Source of the DNA: an uncultured Eubacteriales bacterium
GTDB lineage: Bacteria; Bacillota; Clostridia; Oscillospirales; Butyricicoccaceae
Assembly (NCBI GenBank): GCA_934395135.1
Contig: CAKRRK010000002.1
Span: 1-64,000, forward strand
Direction: 5' to 3'
Length of the DNA stretch: 64,000 nt
The position numbers and the translations under genes were made by a program. A model generated the notes under the pieces. It worked only from the letters and a program-made list of their open reading frames with translations, ran no database searches and had not been told where the DNA came from. Below are positions 45,101 through 60,100 of the stretch, piece after piece (position 1 is the first letter of the stretch; each line of letters begins with the position of its first letter).

Positions 45101-48100
45101 GCGAAAACGATAGTGTAGAGGCAGTGTACGCTTACTGCAATCTGCACGGCCTTTGGAAAGCATAAAAGGAGAGACGTTTTATGAAATATGTATGCAATAT
45201 TTGCGGTTACGAATACAACGAAGTCACCGGCGATCCGGAGCACGGCATCGCGGCTGGCACCAAATGGGAAGACCTTCCTGCGGATTTTGTCTGCCCATTG
45301 TGCGGCGTAGGCAAAGAAGACTTTTCCAAAGCGGAATAGAAGCAAGCAATCCCCCTGCAAAAAGCAGGGGGATTGTTCTTTTCCCCGGGAAACGCTTCTT
45401 CGGATTGTACGCATCCTCCCATTACAGGCGCAGCGGACATTTTTTTATGCATTTTCCCATTATTGGTCGAATGCTGTTCCATTTCAGAACATACCGCATA
45501 CCCTGTACCGAGGAGGTTTTTCAACATGAAAAAATTTTGGTTTCGTCTGCAGGCAGCGCTGCTCGCCTGCAGCTTGTTTCTTTTTCCCGCAGCGTTTGCG
45601 CTGGAGCCTTCCGCTGGTACAATATACCATGGCATTGACGTCAGCGCATACCAAGGCGATATTGACTTCGAAGCAGTGGCAGCAGCCGGCATCCAGGCGG
45701 TTTATATCCGCGCCGGCGCCGGCACGGATTACAAGGACCCTTACTGCCAGCAAAACTATACCCGCGCCAAGGCAGCCGGACTTTTGACCGGATTCTATTA
45801 TTATGTTTCCGCGCGCTCCGTACCGGAAGCCCGGGAAGAGGCCGCGCGCTTTGCATCCCTTGTCAGCGGCTTTTCTCCGGAGCTTCGCCTTGCAACGGAC
45901 TTTGAATATTTTCCGGATCTTTCGCCTTATGCGGTAAATCAGATCGGTTTGGCTTTTTTGGAAGAAACCCAGCGTCTGACCGGCAAGGAAATGGTCGTCT
46001 ATTCCGACGCCTACAACGCCCGCAGCGTGTGGAGCGGCGCAGTGACAGAATATCCCCTCTGGGTGGCAGAATACGGCGTATCCTCCCCCGCTGACAACGG
46101 CAAATGGGATACCTGGGCAGGTTTCCAATATTCCGACCAGGGCCGGGTGAACGGAATTTCCGGCTCGGTGGATCTGGATCGGTATACGGACGCCCTGCTT
46201 TTATCCGATGCCGCGCCGATCCCCCAAACGCCGGTCAGGCCTTCCGAACCTTACCGTTACCGGATACGGTACGGCGATACCCTTTGGGCCATTTCCAGAC
46301 AGTTCGGTGTTTCCATCGCCTCCATTGCCCGGGAAAACGGCATCCAAAACCCGAATCTTATCTATCCCGGCCAGATTCTAACCATCCCCAAAGCAAAAGA
46401 CCACCCGGTCACTGTCACTTATACCGTCCGGCGAGGCGACACTCTGTGGGCTATTTCCCGGCGGTTTTGCACCACAGTGGGCCAGCTCGCAGGAATCAAC
46501 CGCCTTCAAAATCCCAACCTTATTTACCCCGGCGAAATTTTGACCATCAATTGACGATACTTGGAGGTCCGCCGCGCGGCAATCCAAGCGCCGGCGATCT
46601 TTTTCTGCCGCTGTACAGTTTTTATTTCTTTTGTTCCTACTAAAAATAAAAAACGCCGCGTCCTCTTGTCCAGGCGCGGCGTTTTGCAGCGGCAGAAAAA
46701 ACAGTGCAGAAGATACGTTCTGCACTGTGCTGTAAACTACTTATCGAGGTTGAATCTTCTCTTAAAGCGGTCTACACGTCCGCCTGTATCAACGAGCTTC
46801 TGTTTGCCGGTAAAGAACGGATGGCATTTGGAACAAATTTCCACAGTGATGTTTTCCTTTGTGGAGCCAGTCTCGATCACTTCACCGCAAGCGCAGCGAA
46901 TGGTAGTCTGCTGATACTTTGGATGAATTCCTTCTTTCACAATATTTCACCTCTTTCAGTCAGTTAAGTAACAATCTTATAAAAGGATATCATAAAACCT
47001 GCAAAATTGCAAGTTTTTTTTCGCCGAGGTTCCGGGATAATTTATAAAGCCCAATCAAACGTTCTGCCGCCGAAGCCAAACCGGTGCATTTGTGCCGGTC
47101 ACACCGTCACGGTCTGGCCAGTTTCAAAGAAAAAGATACACCGGCGCACCACGTTTCCCCCGAAAATTTCCTCGATCGCCCGGCTATATACCGCAAGCTG
47201 CGGCCGGTAGCGCTCCGCCCGGGCCGCCGCCTCTTCCGCCGCGATGCGGTCGGTTTTAAAGTCCAGCACCGTATACCCTTCCTGTGTCCGAAACATACAG
47301 TCCACAACACCCTGCATCAAAATCGTTTCATCCCCCGGCACCTCGTCATAATATTCCTTTGCCGGCACCAAAATGGAAAACTTAAATTCCCGCCGCACCT
47401 CCAGAGCCTGCTGCAGTTCCCGGTAGATTCCGCTTTCAAAAAAGCGGTAGAGCTTCCGGCAGTCTACGGCGTTCCCCTGTTCCAAAGAAAGAATCCCCGC
47501 CTGCTGCAGCCGTGCAATTTCGCTCTCCACACCGGACAGGCTGCCGCAGGCTTCAAACTGCAGCAGCTGCATCGCAAGGTGATGAGCCGTTCCCCGTTCG
47601 GCTGGCGTAAGCCCCCGGCGTTCCCGGTCAAAATTGGGCCGCCGCAGCGGCGAAATCTCGCCCCGCGTTTCCCGGACCACACCGGTGGCGGTGAGTTTTG
47701 ACGGAATTTCGCCGAGCACCGTATGATACGCTTCTCGGCATGGTTCCAGTTCCACCGCCAGCGCTGGCGCCGCGGCTGCGGCGCGATACGGTTTCCCGGA
47801 CGGGATATAGCGCGCCAAAATGTTCACCGAAAATCCGCCGGCCGCCGGCAAACATTCTCTCCGGGTTTCTCCGGATTCCCGCAGAACCTGCCCCGCCGGG
47901 TGAAGCAGCGCCGCGGAGAGGAGCCAGGACAACATAGACCCGCCGTTGGAAACCATGTAATCCGGCACCTTGTCCCCTGTTCCAGCCGCGGAAAGCTTTT
48001 GTATCCGCCTGGAGAGATGGCTTTCCGTTCCCACCAGAACAAGCTTCTCCCGCGCCCTGGTCAGCCCTACATACATCACCCGCAGTTCTTCGCTCACGCT

Positions 48101-51100
48101 CTCCTGCCGAATGATCTTTTGCAGCATATTCCGCTTCACAGACGAATAGCGAAGCAGGGTGTCCGGATCGGTATATTTTGCGCCGACACCGTAATTCGGA
48201 TGCAGCAGCACTTCGCCGGTGATATCCGCATTGTTGAATTTTTTTCCGCAGTCTGCCACAAACACCACCGGCATCTCCAATCCTTTGGATTTGTGTATGG
48301 TCATCAGGCGCACTCCTGCGCCGGCGGTGCTGTCGCAAGCCTCCGAAAAATCCCGTCCGCTTTCCTGCATACGGTACACCAGATTCATAAACTGGAACAG
48401 ACTGTCGCAGTCCGCGCTCTGCGCGATGTCAAACAGCTGCATCAGGTTTTTCTGCCGGTATCGCCCTCCCGGCATCGCGCCAAACACGCCCATAGCGTCT
48501 GTCCTGTCGTAGATTTCCCACAGGAGCTGATGCACCGGCATGTGGACGGCGCAAACCCGAAGTGCCTGCAGCAGCGCAAGTATGCCGCCAAGCGCCGCAT
48601 CCTCCCGGGCCGCCTGGCAGAACGCATCGTAAAACGACCGGGTTTTGTCTGTCCGCCGTATGGCAGCCAGGGTATCCTCATCCACGCCAAACAAAGGCGA
48701 CCGCAGCGCAGCAATCAGCGGAATATCCTGCTGGGGATTGTCTGTTACCGCAAGCAGAGAAAGAACGCACTGAATCTCCGTGTTTTCCATCAGGCCGCCG
48801 TCGTTTTCCGCCGTAAAAGGGATCCCCCGTGCCGTCAGCGCATCCTTCACATACCGGAGTTTTCCCTTTGTCCGGAACAAAACCCCCACATCCCCGGGCT
48901 GTATTTTCCGCAGTTCCCCGGTATCCTTGTCCTGCACGGGGAACCCGCTGTTGAGCATATCGCAGATCCGGTCGCAGATATATTCCGCTTCCAGCCGCGG
49001 CATTTCCTTTTCGTATTCACTGCCGGCAAAGGCCTCTCCGTCGATGACGCACAGCTCTGTATCGTACCGGCTGTGATCCTCGTCTTTGTAAGGCAGCCCC
49101 TGGTAAAGATACTCCGCCGGAGTATAGGCAATCTCTCCGGTTTCCGGGCGCATCAGCTTTGCAAAAATAAAGTTTACACTGTCGATCACCTGCCGCCGGG
49201 AACGAAAATTTTTGGACAGGATAATTTTTCGTTCCTGCCCCTCTGCCGCGCTCTCCGCCGCCGGGAACAGCCGATATTTTCCCAAAAAGATATAGGGATT
49301 TGCCAGGCGAAACCGGTAAATGCTTTGTTTTACATCTCCCACCATAAAAATACGGCCGCCGGATACCGCGGAAAAAATACAGTCCTGCACCTCGTTGGAG
49401 TCCTGGTATTCGTCCACCAAAACTTCCTGGAATGCCAGCGACGCGGCAAGAGGCGTGGCCTCCCCCTGCCCGGTTATCAGCAGTTTCAGGGCAAAATGCT
49501 CCAAATCATGAAAATCCACCAGATTTTTTTTTCGTTTCCCGCTGGCATAGCCGTCGGCAAACACCCGGACCGCCTGCACCAGCGCCGTCATTGCGGGGCG
49601 CAGCAGTTCCCGTTCCCGGCGCAGTTCTTCCTCCGTACAGCAAAAATAGTCCTCCCGCAAGGTGTTTAACACCGTCTTCCAGACTTCTCGTCTGGATTTT
49701 ATTGCGTCAAGAAGCGCTTTGTTTTCGTACGATCGAAGCGTTCCCAGGCGCATAGGCGCCGTGCTGGAAACTGCCTGCACCATGCGGTCCCACTCCCCCG
49801 CCGCCGCGGCTTCCGCAAGCCGCGCAATGCTGCTTGCGTCTTCGGCCAAGGCGGGCCGGTATTTTTCTTCCACCAGAGGATCGGAAGCCGCCGCCGCAAG
49901 GGCGCCTTCTATGCTTTCCGCCGCGTTTTGCAGCAGCCGCTGCGCATCGGCATATATCCAAACGCCCCAGGCGGTTTGCGCCGGCGGACGGTACGGTCCG
50001 CCGTATTCCGCCTGCATGCTGTCGAGAAATTCCTCCGGCCTTGCATGGCTTTGCAGCTTTTCATGCAGCTCTACAATCAGATTCTGCAGCTTACTGTCGT
50101 CTCTGCCGCCCAACAAATCCGCCAAAGCGTCAAACCCCGCAATCTGGCCGTAGGCATATTCCATACAGTCCTCCACGGCGGCCTGCTGGAGGCTGCGAAG
50201 GGTGTTTTCCTCCCCAATGGAAAAATCTGGCTTTAGCTCCAGCTGGTTAAAGTGCTCCCGCACCAGCCGGTGGCAAAAGGCATGCACGGTTGTAATCTGC
50301 GCTTTCTGCACCAAAAACAGCTGGCGGCGCAGAAAAGCGTCCTCCGGCTGCTGCGCCAGACACTCCGTAAGGGCAGCGATAATTTTGCCCCGCATTTCCG
50401 CCGCTGCCGCGTTGGTATAAGTCACCACAAGGAAGCGATCCACCGGCTGCCGCTCCTCCGTTATAAACCGGACAATGCGCTCCACCAGAACGGCGGTTTT
50501 GCCGGAACCCGCCGCAGCGGAAACCAAAAGAGCGCCGCCCCGGTTTGTAATGGCATCATACTGTTCCTTCGTCCACTGCGCCATCCGTTTCGCTGCCTCC
50601 TTCCTTATAAAAGTCCTTGTTGTGTTCCAGGCGTCTGGGGCTGTCTGTCCCGAATTTTTCATCAAACTGGCAAGACGCCCGATAAGGGCACCAGTCGCAG
50701 TAAGTAAAACTGCCGTCGGTGTAGGGATCTGCCTGCACTTCCCCTTCCGTCAGACGCCGCGCCATTTCCTGCAGCTTTTTTGCCGCATGTCCGGTAAGCC
50801 GTTCCAGTTCGCCGGCGCTTGCCAACTGGGAGTCTGCCGCTATGCCTTTGGACGTGACGCGCACCGGAAGATAGGTTCCGCCCTGCTCCGCCGCGCCGTG
50901 CTCCAATGCGTCCAGCATATCGGTTTCTCCCAACACAATGCCAGACCGCCGCCGCGCCTTCTGGCGCGTTTTCCGGGCGTCTTCCGCCGCCGCGCCCCGC
51001 ACGCCGTCCACCCTCGGTTCCGCCGCCGGCACATACAGCGCACCCGCCGGCCGAACGGCGGAAATCTCTTCGGATAGTTTCCGCCGGTACCGGGACAGGC

Positions 51101-54100
51101 CGTTTTCCAGCGCCGCAAACAAATACACCAGCAACTGCATATTCAGACCATTCCATACGTCCGTGATGGAAAACACTTTGCTCCCCGTTTTGTAGTCCAC
51201 CACTTTCAGATACAATTCCGTGCCTTTCCGGCAGCCGTCTACCCGGTCTATTTTACCCTGCAATTCCAGCGTGACACCGGACGGCGACGACACCGATACC
51301 GGCGGCAGCTCCGCCCCTTCTCCAAAGGTCAGCTCAAAATCCATTGGCTGGAAATCCGACACAGCAAGCTCCCGCAGCACATCCCGGAGCACGCCTTCCA
51401 TATTCCGGCAGAGACGCCGGTACAGATACAGAAAGCGCCGGCTTTTGTTTTCCAGTCCGCCAAGATATTGCTGGGCGTACAACGCCGCATACCGTTCCAC
51501 CGTTTCCCGGATTCTCTCAGCTGCTGCGTCCAGCTTGTCCCCAGCCAACTCCCGCACCGTATGCTCCAGCATAAAATGGAGAAACGTTCCCGCCTCCAGC
51601 GCGTCAAACGCCCCCCGGCGGCGTTCCCTGGCACGAAGGCCGTATTCCATAAAAAATGCGAATTTACAACTGTAAAATTTATCTACCCGGGAAGCGGTCA
51701 GCCGGATTTTTTCTCCATACAAGCCTTTGATGTTTTCCGGCTTTCGCAAGGGGCCGCGGGCTGTGCCGGTGCGCTGCAAAAGCGCTTCCAGCGTTTCGTT
51801 TCCCTGACAAGCTTGATAAGCGCTTCTGGTTTCCGGCGTGTCAAACCCTCCAAGGTACAGACAGGCAGCGTCAAAGCAAGGTTTGGGCGCGGCCAGCCGG
51901 TCTGCCGTCCCGTCCCGCACAATCTCCCCGTCGAACAGGCGGCGCAGGCTGCGCACCAGATAGGAAGGCGCGGCGCTTCCGCCGCTGCCGTCCTGGGTAT
52001 GCCAGCTCACCAGCAGACTCTGCGTGGCGCATGAAAACGCGCTGTATACTATGCTTTGTTCCAGTCCCATCTCTTCCTCACTGCCGCCGGAAATCTCAAG
52101 GCCGAGACCGATCAGACTGTCCATATCTTTCTCGCTTAAAATTCCGCCGCCGCTGCCGGTTTTGGGCAAAACGCCATCGTTCGCCCCCAGCAAAATCAAA
52201 TGCCGGCATTTGGTATGGCACACCCGCTCAATGGGACCGCACACCACGGCATCGACGGAAACTGGAATGGAGCCTACATCAAATTCTGCCAAAATCATGG
52301 GAAACAGCTCGCAAAAGGTGGCGGCATCCATCTCGGTTTCGTCCTCCACCAGCACAAACTGCTCCATAGCTTCCATCAGAATGTCCCAAAGCTGCCGGTA
52401 TTCATCCGCACTTTGCAGATTCCCAAGTTCCTCCATCTTTTTGCAGAGAGCCATGGTTTTTTCATCCGCCCGGATTTCCAGCAGAAATGCATACAGCGCC
52501 TCTGCATAGTCCCGGCCGGTTCCGGCCTGCTGCATACCGAACTTCAGCCGCTCCAGAGGAGCGATAACCCGCTGCCGCAGACCGTTCAGTTCCCGCAGCG
52601 CCCGCTGGTCCTCGTCGGTCAGTTCCCCGGAAAACCCTCTTGGCGTTTCCTGCCATACTGTATTCCAGCCGCCGCCCCGGATATTCCGCAAAATCACATA
52701 ATTTTCCAGCCGGTCGCATTCCTCCGGAGAAAGATCCGTCAGCCCGGTTTTCAAGTAGGAAAACATATCCTCGTATAAATATCCGTCAGAAACGCACCGC
52801 AAAGCGGCCAACAGCATCCGCGGCACCGCCTTTTTCGTGATTTCTGTCTTTTCACTGAGAAATACCGGGATATCATACCGCCGCAGCAGCATGCCGAGGC
52901 AGTTGGCATACGGAGAAAAATCCCTGGACGCTATGACAAACTCCCGGTACGCCTCCCCTTTTTTCCACAGCCTGCGGATATACCCTGCCGCGTTCTCGCA
53001 TTCTTCCAGCACAGACGGGCAGGCGCATACACTGACACTGCCATCGGCCTGCACCGCCGGTGCAGGGCCTCCATCCAGCAAATACCGTTCCACTTGCCGC
53101 AAATTTTCCGTCTTGCAGCATTTGCTCTCCCCAAGATCGATAATCTCCCAACTGCTGTCCAGGGTTTTCAGACTTTCTATGGTTCGGATACCGCTGGAAA
53201 ACAGCTGCGGCTGGGACGCGTCGCAGGGAATGCAGACGGCAACTGTTTCGCAGGCTTTGCACAGCGCCCGCAGCACAGCAAATTCCTGGGCAGTGAAACC
53301 GGAAAACCCTTCTACATACAGGCGCACGCCGGCAAACATCCGCGCATCCCCGATCCGTTCTGACAGCAGGTCCAGCTTTTCTCTGGGATCCCTCCGACGG
53401 CTTCGCCGGTTGTAAGCCATATAAAGTCCGCTGATGTCCAGCAGTTTTTCTTTTAAAACACCCTCCGCGTCCTCATAAGCCTGCAAAACATCCTCTGGCA
53501 TAATTTTGCAGCATTTGAACCGGTCGATGACCGCCAGCATTTCCTTTAACACTGCCGGTTTATGGGGCAGTGTCTTATAAAACTTCAGAGACGGCGCCTG
53601 CTCCTTTGCCGCTTCAAACAGCATCATCAGGCGTCCTGCCTCGTTCAGCGCCACCTCCGCAAGGCCGGAGGTTTCGGAAAACACCCGATCTGCCAGCATG
53701 CGGAACGTGATTACTTCGCCAAACGATGACGCCTGGTTGGCTGTCCGCTGGGCAAGAAGGCGTTCATAGCTGTGAGAAAACAGTTCCGGTGTCAGCAGCA
53801 AAAAAGGTGCCTTGCTGCCGGCGATTTCCTTTAAAATGTATTCTGTTTTGCCGCTGGAGGCCCGTCCTGTAATAATCCGCAACCTGCATACCGCCTTTCC
53901 TTAAAACCTACCGTACCATAACAGCAGGGCAATAAAAAGTACACCGAAATTTTTCCGTGTACTTTTTATTGCCGCGCTGCCTTACAACTCTTCAATTAAA
54001 ATATCGGAAACGCCTTCCATAGCCTTCATCTGCGCAATAAGGTTTCCCGGATGAATGTCATTTTTTGCCGTATGGTCTGATTTGATCACAAAACTGATGT

Positions 54101-57100
54101 TGTAGCCCTCTTTTTTCCCTTTCCTTCCACCCTCTGAAATCTTAATGTCCACCGCGCGGAAGCGGTGTTCCTCCATCAAAGCGTTAATGGAGGCCATAAC
54201 GGTGTTGGCGTCGGTACAAAACAGTTCCACATACGATCTGGAATGCCGGCGGTTGATATGGCTTTCCAACCGTTCAAACACAGAAAGCGTGAAATAAATT
54301 GCCGCCGCCCCGATAATGGAAACTTTATAAAATCCGGCGCCAACGGCAAGCCCCAGGCTGGCAACCGCCCAAAGGCTGGCCGCCGTGGTAAGGCCGCGCA
54401 CGGAAAAGCCTTCCCGGATAATGGTGCCGGCACCCAGAAACCCTATGCCGGATACCACCTGCGCCGCCATACGGGTAGGGTCGTTGCCGCCAAAGGTTTG
54501 AAAGCAGTAATAGCCAGTGAGCATTACCACCGCCGCCCCGACGCAGACCAGCATATGGGTGCGAAGCCCCGCCGGCTTTTGAATGCTTTCCCGTTCCGCC
54601 CCAATGAGCGCACCAATTACCATCGCCAGAATAATTCGAATCAATACCTGCCCAAAATCCAGTTCCATAGCCCCCTCCAAATGTTCTGTCCGTTCTTTTC
54701 CTCTGCCTGCGGGTTTCGCCGCCAAATGGTTCCGCTTTTCGTTTCAGCCGTCGGCTCAAGTTATATTTATTATAGCACAAAACCGCCATAAGTTAAGCAA
54801 TCCGGCTGAAATTTCTCTCTTTTTCCGCAGAAATGCGTTTTCTGATTCTCCTTCAGGTTCTTTGGCACCCGGCTGCGTTATTCTATGCACAGCCGGCTAA
54901 AAAGTTGCCTGCGGTATAGGAAAGCGGCGGTTTGATCCGTTCCTCAAAGAACCTTCCAAAAACGCCTGCTGCGGCGGCCGCCAACCGCTGTTTCCGCTGT
55001 TTAAAACAAGCGGCTCCACACCGCCGAAAACGGCAGGACCAAAATAAGTGCCGGGATCATATTCGCCAGTGGAATCTCTTTGATTTTTGCAATCCGCAGA
55101 CCGGATGCCACCGTCAAAATACCGCCGCAGGCGATAAAATTCTGCATCATTGTATCCGAAATCAGCGGCGCGATAAAACGGGCCAGAAAAAAAACCGTCA
55201 AAAAAATAACTGCCTGCGGCACCGCGATAAAACTGACTGCCGCCCCCAGCATACTGGCAAAAATAACTGCGGTAAAAAAATCCATCACCGCTTTGGAAAA
55301 CAACACCGTGGCGTCTCCCGTGACGCCCTCGGTAATGATGCCGAAAAATGCCAGGCCGCTGACACAGAAAATCACCACGATGGTAATATATCGTTCCATA
55401 TCGATGTTCCGGCTTTTCAGCGGCAGCTGTTTGAGCACCCCCCGAAACGCCCGGGTCACCTTGGATTCCAGGGAGACCGCTTCGCCGGCTACCGTACCCA
55501 CAATCACCGCCAGAATAATCGGCGGCATATCCACCGCCTTCACAATGGATACAACCCCCAGCGCCATCGCGCACAGGCCAAAGATCACAGATAAGGTCGT
55601 TTGCAGTTTTGGAGTAATCACCTTTCCCAGCGCCGTGCCGGCAAACCCGCCAAACAACACCGCACAACAATTTACAATCACGCCAATCGGCATCGTGCAT
55701 CCCTCCATCCTTTAACGTCCCGCCATCAAATGCTTTAGTCCGTCCTCCAGCCCCTGCACCGTCAAGTGGTACATAGGAACCTCTTGCTTGATGATTCGTA
55801 TGGTCTCGCTTCCATACCCCCGTTCCCACCGTGCCGGCGGCACAGGGTTGAGCCATATCATCGATTCATACCGTTTTGTCAGCCGGCGCAGCCAAAAAAG
55901 GCCGCTCTCCCGGCCGGAAGCCGAATAATCCCGGCGGTAGCCCGGCCGAAGCAGTTCCAAAGGCGCCATCGAGGCGTCTCCCACCACAACCACCCGGTAT
56001 CCGCTTTTCCGGTTGTTCATCACCCATTCCGTATCCACACTGTCCGCGGCATAACAGCCCGGCGAGGTATACAGCCGGTCATAGACACAGTTATGAAAAT
56101 AATAGATCTGCAAATCCTTGAAATGATTGGATTGATCCACCGCGGAAAACAGCGCGCTGCAAATCCGGCTGTAGTTCCACATGGAACCGCCGGAATCAAA
56201 CAGCAGGAGCAATTTTACCATATTCCGCCGCGGACGCTCCAGCACCAGCCGCAGCGCTCCCGCGTTGTCACAGGTTTCCTCGATGGTTTTTGGCAGGTTC
56301 AGATGATCCCTGGGACCTTCCTCCCGGGTGGAAAACTGCCGCAGCCGGCGCAGCGCCACCTGAAACTGCCGCACAGAAAGGGCTTCGTCTTCCCGAAAAT
56401 CCTGAAATTTTCGGTCGCCCGCCACCTGCAGCGCGCTTCGGTAACGGCTTTGTCCGCCAACTCGGATGCCGAACGCCGACTGGCCGGCGTTGCCAAACGG
56501 GGAAGTTCCTCCGGTACCCACCCAGTAACTGCCCTCGTCATGGCGCTCCGTTTGCTCCGCGATGCGTTCCCGCAGCATCCGGCGGATTTCCTCCAGATCC
56601 CGCCGCAGGCCGCTGGCATCCGCCAGCGCGGGAGCGCCGTCCCTGCCGTCCGCCAGCCACCGGAGCAGCTCTTCCGGGATCGCCTCCACGGATTCTATCT
56701 CCTCAAAATATTCGGCAAAGGCAAGATCAAATTTGTCATATTCCCCTTCGGTTTTCACCAAAATGCTCCGGGCAAGATAATAAAACTCCGTCAGGCTGGA
56801 CTGATGCAGCCCCAGGGACAACGCCCGCTGCAGGCACAGCCATTCCTGCATCGAACTATGCAGCCCTTTGTCCCGCAGCAAATAAAACAATTTTGTAAAC
56901 ATCCTTTACCATCCGTATCCGCCAAAGTGTCCGGTGTCTCTTTTGGGCGCGCCGCCCTGTTTCACCGTCTCCAAGTCTTCGGTCTTTTTCAACAGCACGC
57001 CGGCAAAGGGCAGTGTCTTTTTCAGCTCTTTCGGAGAAATGCCGCCAATCTGCAGCGCCCGAATCCAGTCAATGATTTCGGATGTGCTGGGTTTTTTCTG

Positions 57101-60100
57101 CAGCCCCTGCATATCCCGTATGGCATAAAACGTGTCCAGCACCTGCCGCAGCAGCGTTTGCTCCAAATCCGGAATATGGGTGTGCACGATTTGTTCCATC
57201 ATCGCAGCATCCGGAAACGCAATATAATGGAAAATGCACCGGCGCAAAAATGCATCCGGCAGCTCTTTTTCCGCATTGGACGTGATGATCACCACCGGCC
57301 GCTTTTTTGCCCGAACGGTTTCCCCGGTCTCCGGAATATAAAACTCCATCCGTTCCAACTCCCATAACAAATCGTTGGGAAACTCTAAATCTGCCTTGTC
57401 AATTTCATCAATGAGCAGCACAACCTGTTGCTCCCGGCGAAACGCCTCGCCCAGCTTTCCCAGCTTGATGTATTTTTGAATGTCATCCACGCCGTCCTCG
57501 CCGAACTGGCTGTCATACAGCCGCTGTACCGTGTCATATACATATAGCCCGTCCTGCGCCCTGGTGGTAGACTTGATGTTCCAGACAATCAGTTCCATCT
57601 CCAGCGCACTGCTGACTGCCTGGGCCAGCATAGTCTTCCCTGTGCCAGGCTCTCCTTTAATGAGCAGGGGCTTTTCCAGCGCCATCGCAACATTCACGCT
57701 GCGCATCAACTCTTCTGACGCCACATACTGACTGCTTCCTGTAAACCGTTCCATATCGTTTCGTCTTTCCTCCGATTCGCACCGGCCAGAATACGCCGGC
57801 AAATGGTGTAGCTTCGCCCGGCTGTCGGAAAAATATTTCCGCCGCCGGTTTTTTCTCCCGGCCCGCAGAGTTCTTTCCGTTCCCTGCTGGAACCGGCAAA
57901 AATCAATGCCGGTTCCGGCCGTGGTTTTTATTATAGCATATCCTGCCAAATTCGGAAAGTTTCCCATATATTTCGAATGGGATTTTGTCAGTTTGCACAA
58001 GAAGGCGTTGAACCGGCGGCGCGGTATTTTGTTCTTCCCATTGTGTTTTCTCCCCTGCTTTCGTGTTCCGCCGCCGGTCCTGCCGAATTGCCGGCAACCA
58101 TTTTCAGCAGACTTATCATCCGGTATTTTGGGAAAGTTGTATTATTTTGATATTGCAATTTTACAATTTTTCTTTTGTCAAATTGTTGGATATTTACAAA
58201 AATATTTCACATTTTTGATGATATTGTGATTTGATTTTTATTTTTTTTTACAGTATACTCTATTATGTGTGATATGGGTTTCCGATGAGAGGAAACATTC
58301 CTTTGTTTTTTGCATTGCTGAATTTTTACAAATTTATTTATGAGAGCGAGGTTCTACAACATGGGTGTTTGTAACTGTACCCAGCAAAAAAGTGATTTGA
58401 CACGATTGGAAGACGTGCTGCAAACGTATCAGTCGATTCCAGGCAGTCTTATCACCATTCTTCAGAAAGCCCAGGATATTTATGGCTATCTTCCCATAGA
58501 CGTGATCTATCATGTGGCGGAACGAACCGGGAATACCCCCGCGAAAGTGATGGGAGTGGCAACTTTTTATGCACAGTTCCGTTTGAAGCCGGTGGGAAAA
58601 TACCTTATCATGCTGTGCAAAGGTACGGCATGTCATGTCAACGGATCCGACCGCATTGAAGCGGCCATCTGTGAAAAACTCCAGATCCATGACGGCGAAA
58701 CCACAGCGGACGGCCTGTTCACCTTGAAAAACGTAGCCTGTCTCGGCTGCTGCAGCCTTTCTCCCGTTATGATGATCAACGAGGAAACCTACGGTTCCCT
58801 TACGCCGGAAAAAGCGGTAGGCATCCTGGATGACCTCCGACAGAAAGCACAGGAGGTGTAAGCATATGAAACTTTTAGTTGGACAAGGCAGCTGCGGCAT
58901 TGCCGCCGGCGCCGGAAAAGTATACGACGCACTGGCAAAGCAAAACCAGGGCGGCGCATTTGAACTGGGGCTTACCGGGTGCATCGGCATGTGCTATCTG
59001 GAACCCATTGTGGATGTTTACGACGGCAAAAACCTTGCCGCGCGCCTTGTACGCGTTACCCCCGAGGACGCACAGGCTATCGCGGACGCAGTCTGTCAGA
59101 ACAACCTGGATGCGGTACGTTCCCTCTTCATTTCGGAAGATGATAAATCTTTCCTGTCGCAACAGACGAGAATTGCCCTCCGGCACTGCGGTATCATCGA
59201 CCCGGAAGACATTGAAGACTACATAGCGGACGATGGTTATCAGGCCATTCAAAAAGTACTTTCTTCTATGTCGCCGGAAGACGTAATCGAAGAAATCAAG
59301 GTTTCCGGCCTGGCCGGCCGGGGCGGCGCCGGCTTCCCCACCTGGTTCAAGTGGAATGCCGCACGGCAGGCCAAGGGCGAACCGAAATACCTGATCTGCA
59401 ACGCGGACGAAGGCGACCCCGGTGCATTTATGGACCGGGCTGTCATAGAAAGCGATCCGCACAACCTGATTGAAGGCATGCTCATCGGCGCCTATGCCAT
59501 CGGAGCTTCGGAAGCCGTGGTATATGTCCGTGCCGAATATCCCCTTGCCATTGTCCGTCTGGAAAACGCCATCCGGCAGGCGGAGGAAAAAGGGCTGCTG
59601 GGCAACAACATCTTAGGTTCCGGCTTTTCCTGCAAAATGCGCATCAAGGCCGGCGCCGGGGCGTTTGTATGCGGCGAAGAAACCGCCCTCATTGAATCTC
59701 TGGAAGGGAAACGCGGCATGCCGCGGCTCAAGCCGCCGTTCCCGGCGCAATGCGGCTACAACAACCTTCCTTCCAACATTAACAATGTAGAAACCTTTGC
59801 CAATGTACCGTGGATTCTTCTCAACGGCGGCAGCAAATTTTCTGCTATGGGCACCGAAGGCAGCAAAGGCACCAAGGTGTTTGCCCTCACCGGCAAAATC
59901 AAACGCGGCGGCCTTGTGGAAGTGCCGATGGGGCAGACTCTCCGCCATGTTATTTTTGACATCGGCGGCGGCATCCGGGACGATGCAGAATTTAAAGCCG
60001 TGCAGATGGGCGGCCCTTCCGGCGGCTGTATCCCAGCGTCGCTTCTGGACACCATCATCGATTATAAGGCGCTGGGCGCTACCGGCGCTATTATGGGCTC